From the NCBI GenBank assembly GCA_022616575.1, contig JAKEEN010000204.1, forward strand, positions 1 to 5,686: 5,686 nt of DNA, given 5' to 3'. Position 1 is the stretch's first letter; the number at the start of each line of letters is the position of its first letter. Made by a program: the position numbers and the translations under genes. This document shows, one piece after another, positions 5,494 to 5,686 of the stretch. The stretch is from Flammeovirgaceae bacterium (GTDB taxonomy: Bacteria; Bacteroidota; Bacteroidia; Cytophagales; Cyclobacteriaceae). The notes under the pieces were generated by a model. The model searched no databases. It saw nothing but the letters and a program-made list of their open reading frames with translations, and was not told the origin of the DNA.

Positions 5494-5686
5494 CCCAATT
5501 CCGAGAAACCCTCAAAAAGCTCAAAAATTGGGTTCTTTAGGTAGAGATACCACAGTGTAGAGACGGATTACGATTCGGCATTTACAAACGTTCTTTGAAT
5601 GAATGGAGATAGCGGACCTGAGTAGTACTTGGAAGAGTGCTACGAAGTTAATTTCGGTAGAGACGCATGATAATGCGTCTTGAAAA
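5494..5686 (+). ncRNA. Probable leader of an rRNA operon or other stable RNA (continues past window)
   Basis: Downstream of the 5459-5489 promoter there is no coding potential, but there is clear structure. CCCAATT (5494-5500) pairs with AATTGGG (5526-5532) at the very start of the transcript. GTAGTACT (5622-5629) pairs with AGTGCTAC (5636-5643) around a 6-nt loop, with one G-U. Between them lies GTTCTTTGA (5590-5598), which resembles the boxA antitermination motif of bacterial rRNA leaders and the GTTCTTTGA words I recall before 16S genes in Bacteroidota; a second TTCTTTAG follows the first hairpin (5533-5540). No 16S sequence is reached, so the assignment as an rRNA leader is an inference. 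A leader of another RNA or protein gene remains possible. Confidence 0.45.
5657..5680. repeat. GTAGAGACGCAT hairpin repeat
   Basis: AGACGCAT (5661-5668) and ATGCGTCT (5673-5680) form a perfect 8-bp stem with a GATA loop, preceded by GGTAG. The word GTAGAGAC also occurs at 5557-5564, and GTAGAGAT at 5541-5548. Palindromes beginning GTAGAGACG are familiar dispersed repeats in Bacteroidota (recognised from memory). TTGAAAA follows rather than a T-run, so this is not a clear terminator. Confidence 0.65.

Noticed and set aside
5276..5524. 82-codon open frame on the minus strand over the same element
   Set aside because: It overlaps the repeat and the promoter on the other strand, has no motif, and has no promoter of its own that I could see.
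5494..5686. tRNA gene in the terminal region
   Set aside because: I looked for a cloverleaf with a GTTCGAATC-like T arm and a terminal CCA and saw none; the hairpins do not have tRNA spacing.

Overview
The window looks like chromosomal housekeeping DNA from a member of the Bacteroidota, probably a Cytophagales-type bacterium. Four things point there. Two promoters have the Bacteroidota form TTG-N19/20-TAnnTTTG rather than -35/-10 boxes. Clear Shine-Dalgarno sequences are largely missing. A DUF2480 protein, a family I know essentially from this phylum, is present. The intergenic spaces carry short AT-rich tandem arrays and GC-rich palindromes of the kind common in these genomes. Protein similarity is judged from memory and motifs; no search was run.

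Layout, all genes on the + strand. Positions 1-402 hold the C-terminal part of a glycerophosphodiester phosphodiesterase cut by the window edge. A short spacer with a 7-bp tandem array (428-460) precedes a complete PfkB-family adenosine kinase (492-1484). A strong Bacteroidota promoter (1544-1573) then opens a likely operon: rpmH (ribosomal protein L34, 1611-1772), rnpA (RNase P protein, 1865-2266), an S41/CtpA-type processing protease (2275-3921), tsaB (t6A tRNA modification, 3921-4598) and a DUF2480 protein (4663-5178). rnpA and the protease are 8 bp apart, and the protease stop overlaps the tsaB start by 1 nt. Three of these genes serve ribosome assembly or tRNA maturation and modification, so the operon reads as a translation-machinery cluster with a protease embedded in it. 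The yidD/yidC genes that often follow rnpA elsewhere are absent.

The last 508 bp (5179-5686) have no convincing gene. They contain a GC-rich composite intergenic repeat (about 5192-5432) bracketed by 13-bp direct repeats, a second textbook Bacteroidota promoter (5459-5489), and a structured leader-like stretch with a boxA-like GTTCTTTGA motif, two hairpins and repeated GTAGAGAC words. I infer that this last part leads into an rRNA operon or another stable RNA just beyond the window.

I found no clearly new defence or mobile system. The most unusual material is the repeat biology: an 8-bp tandem array facing an inverted array right in front of rnpA, a GC-rich repeat that appears to supply the last codons of rnpA, a hairpin over the DUF2480 start codon, and the composite element in the final spacer.
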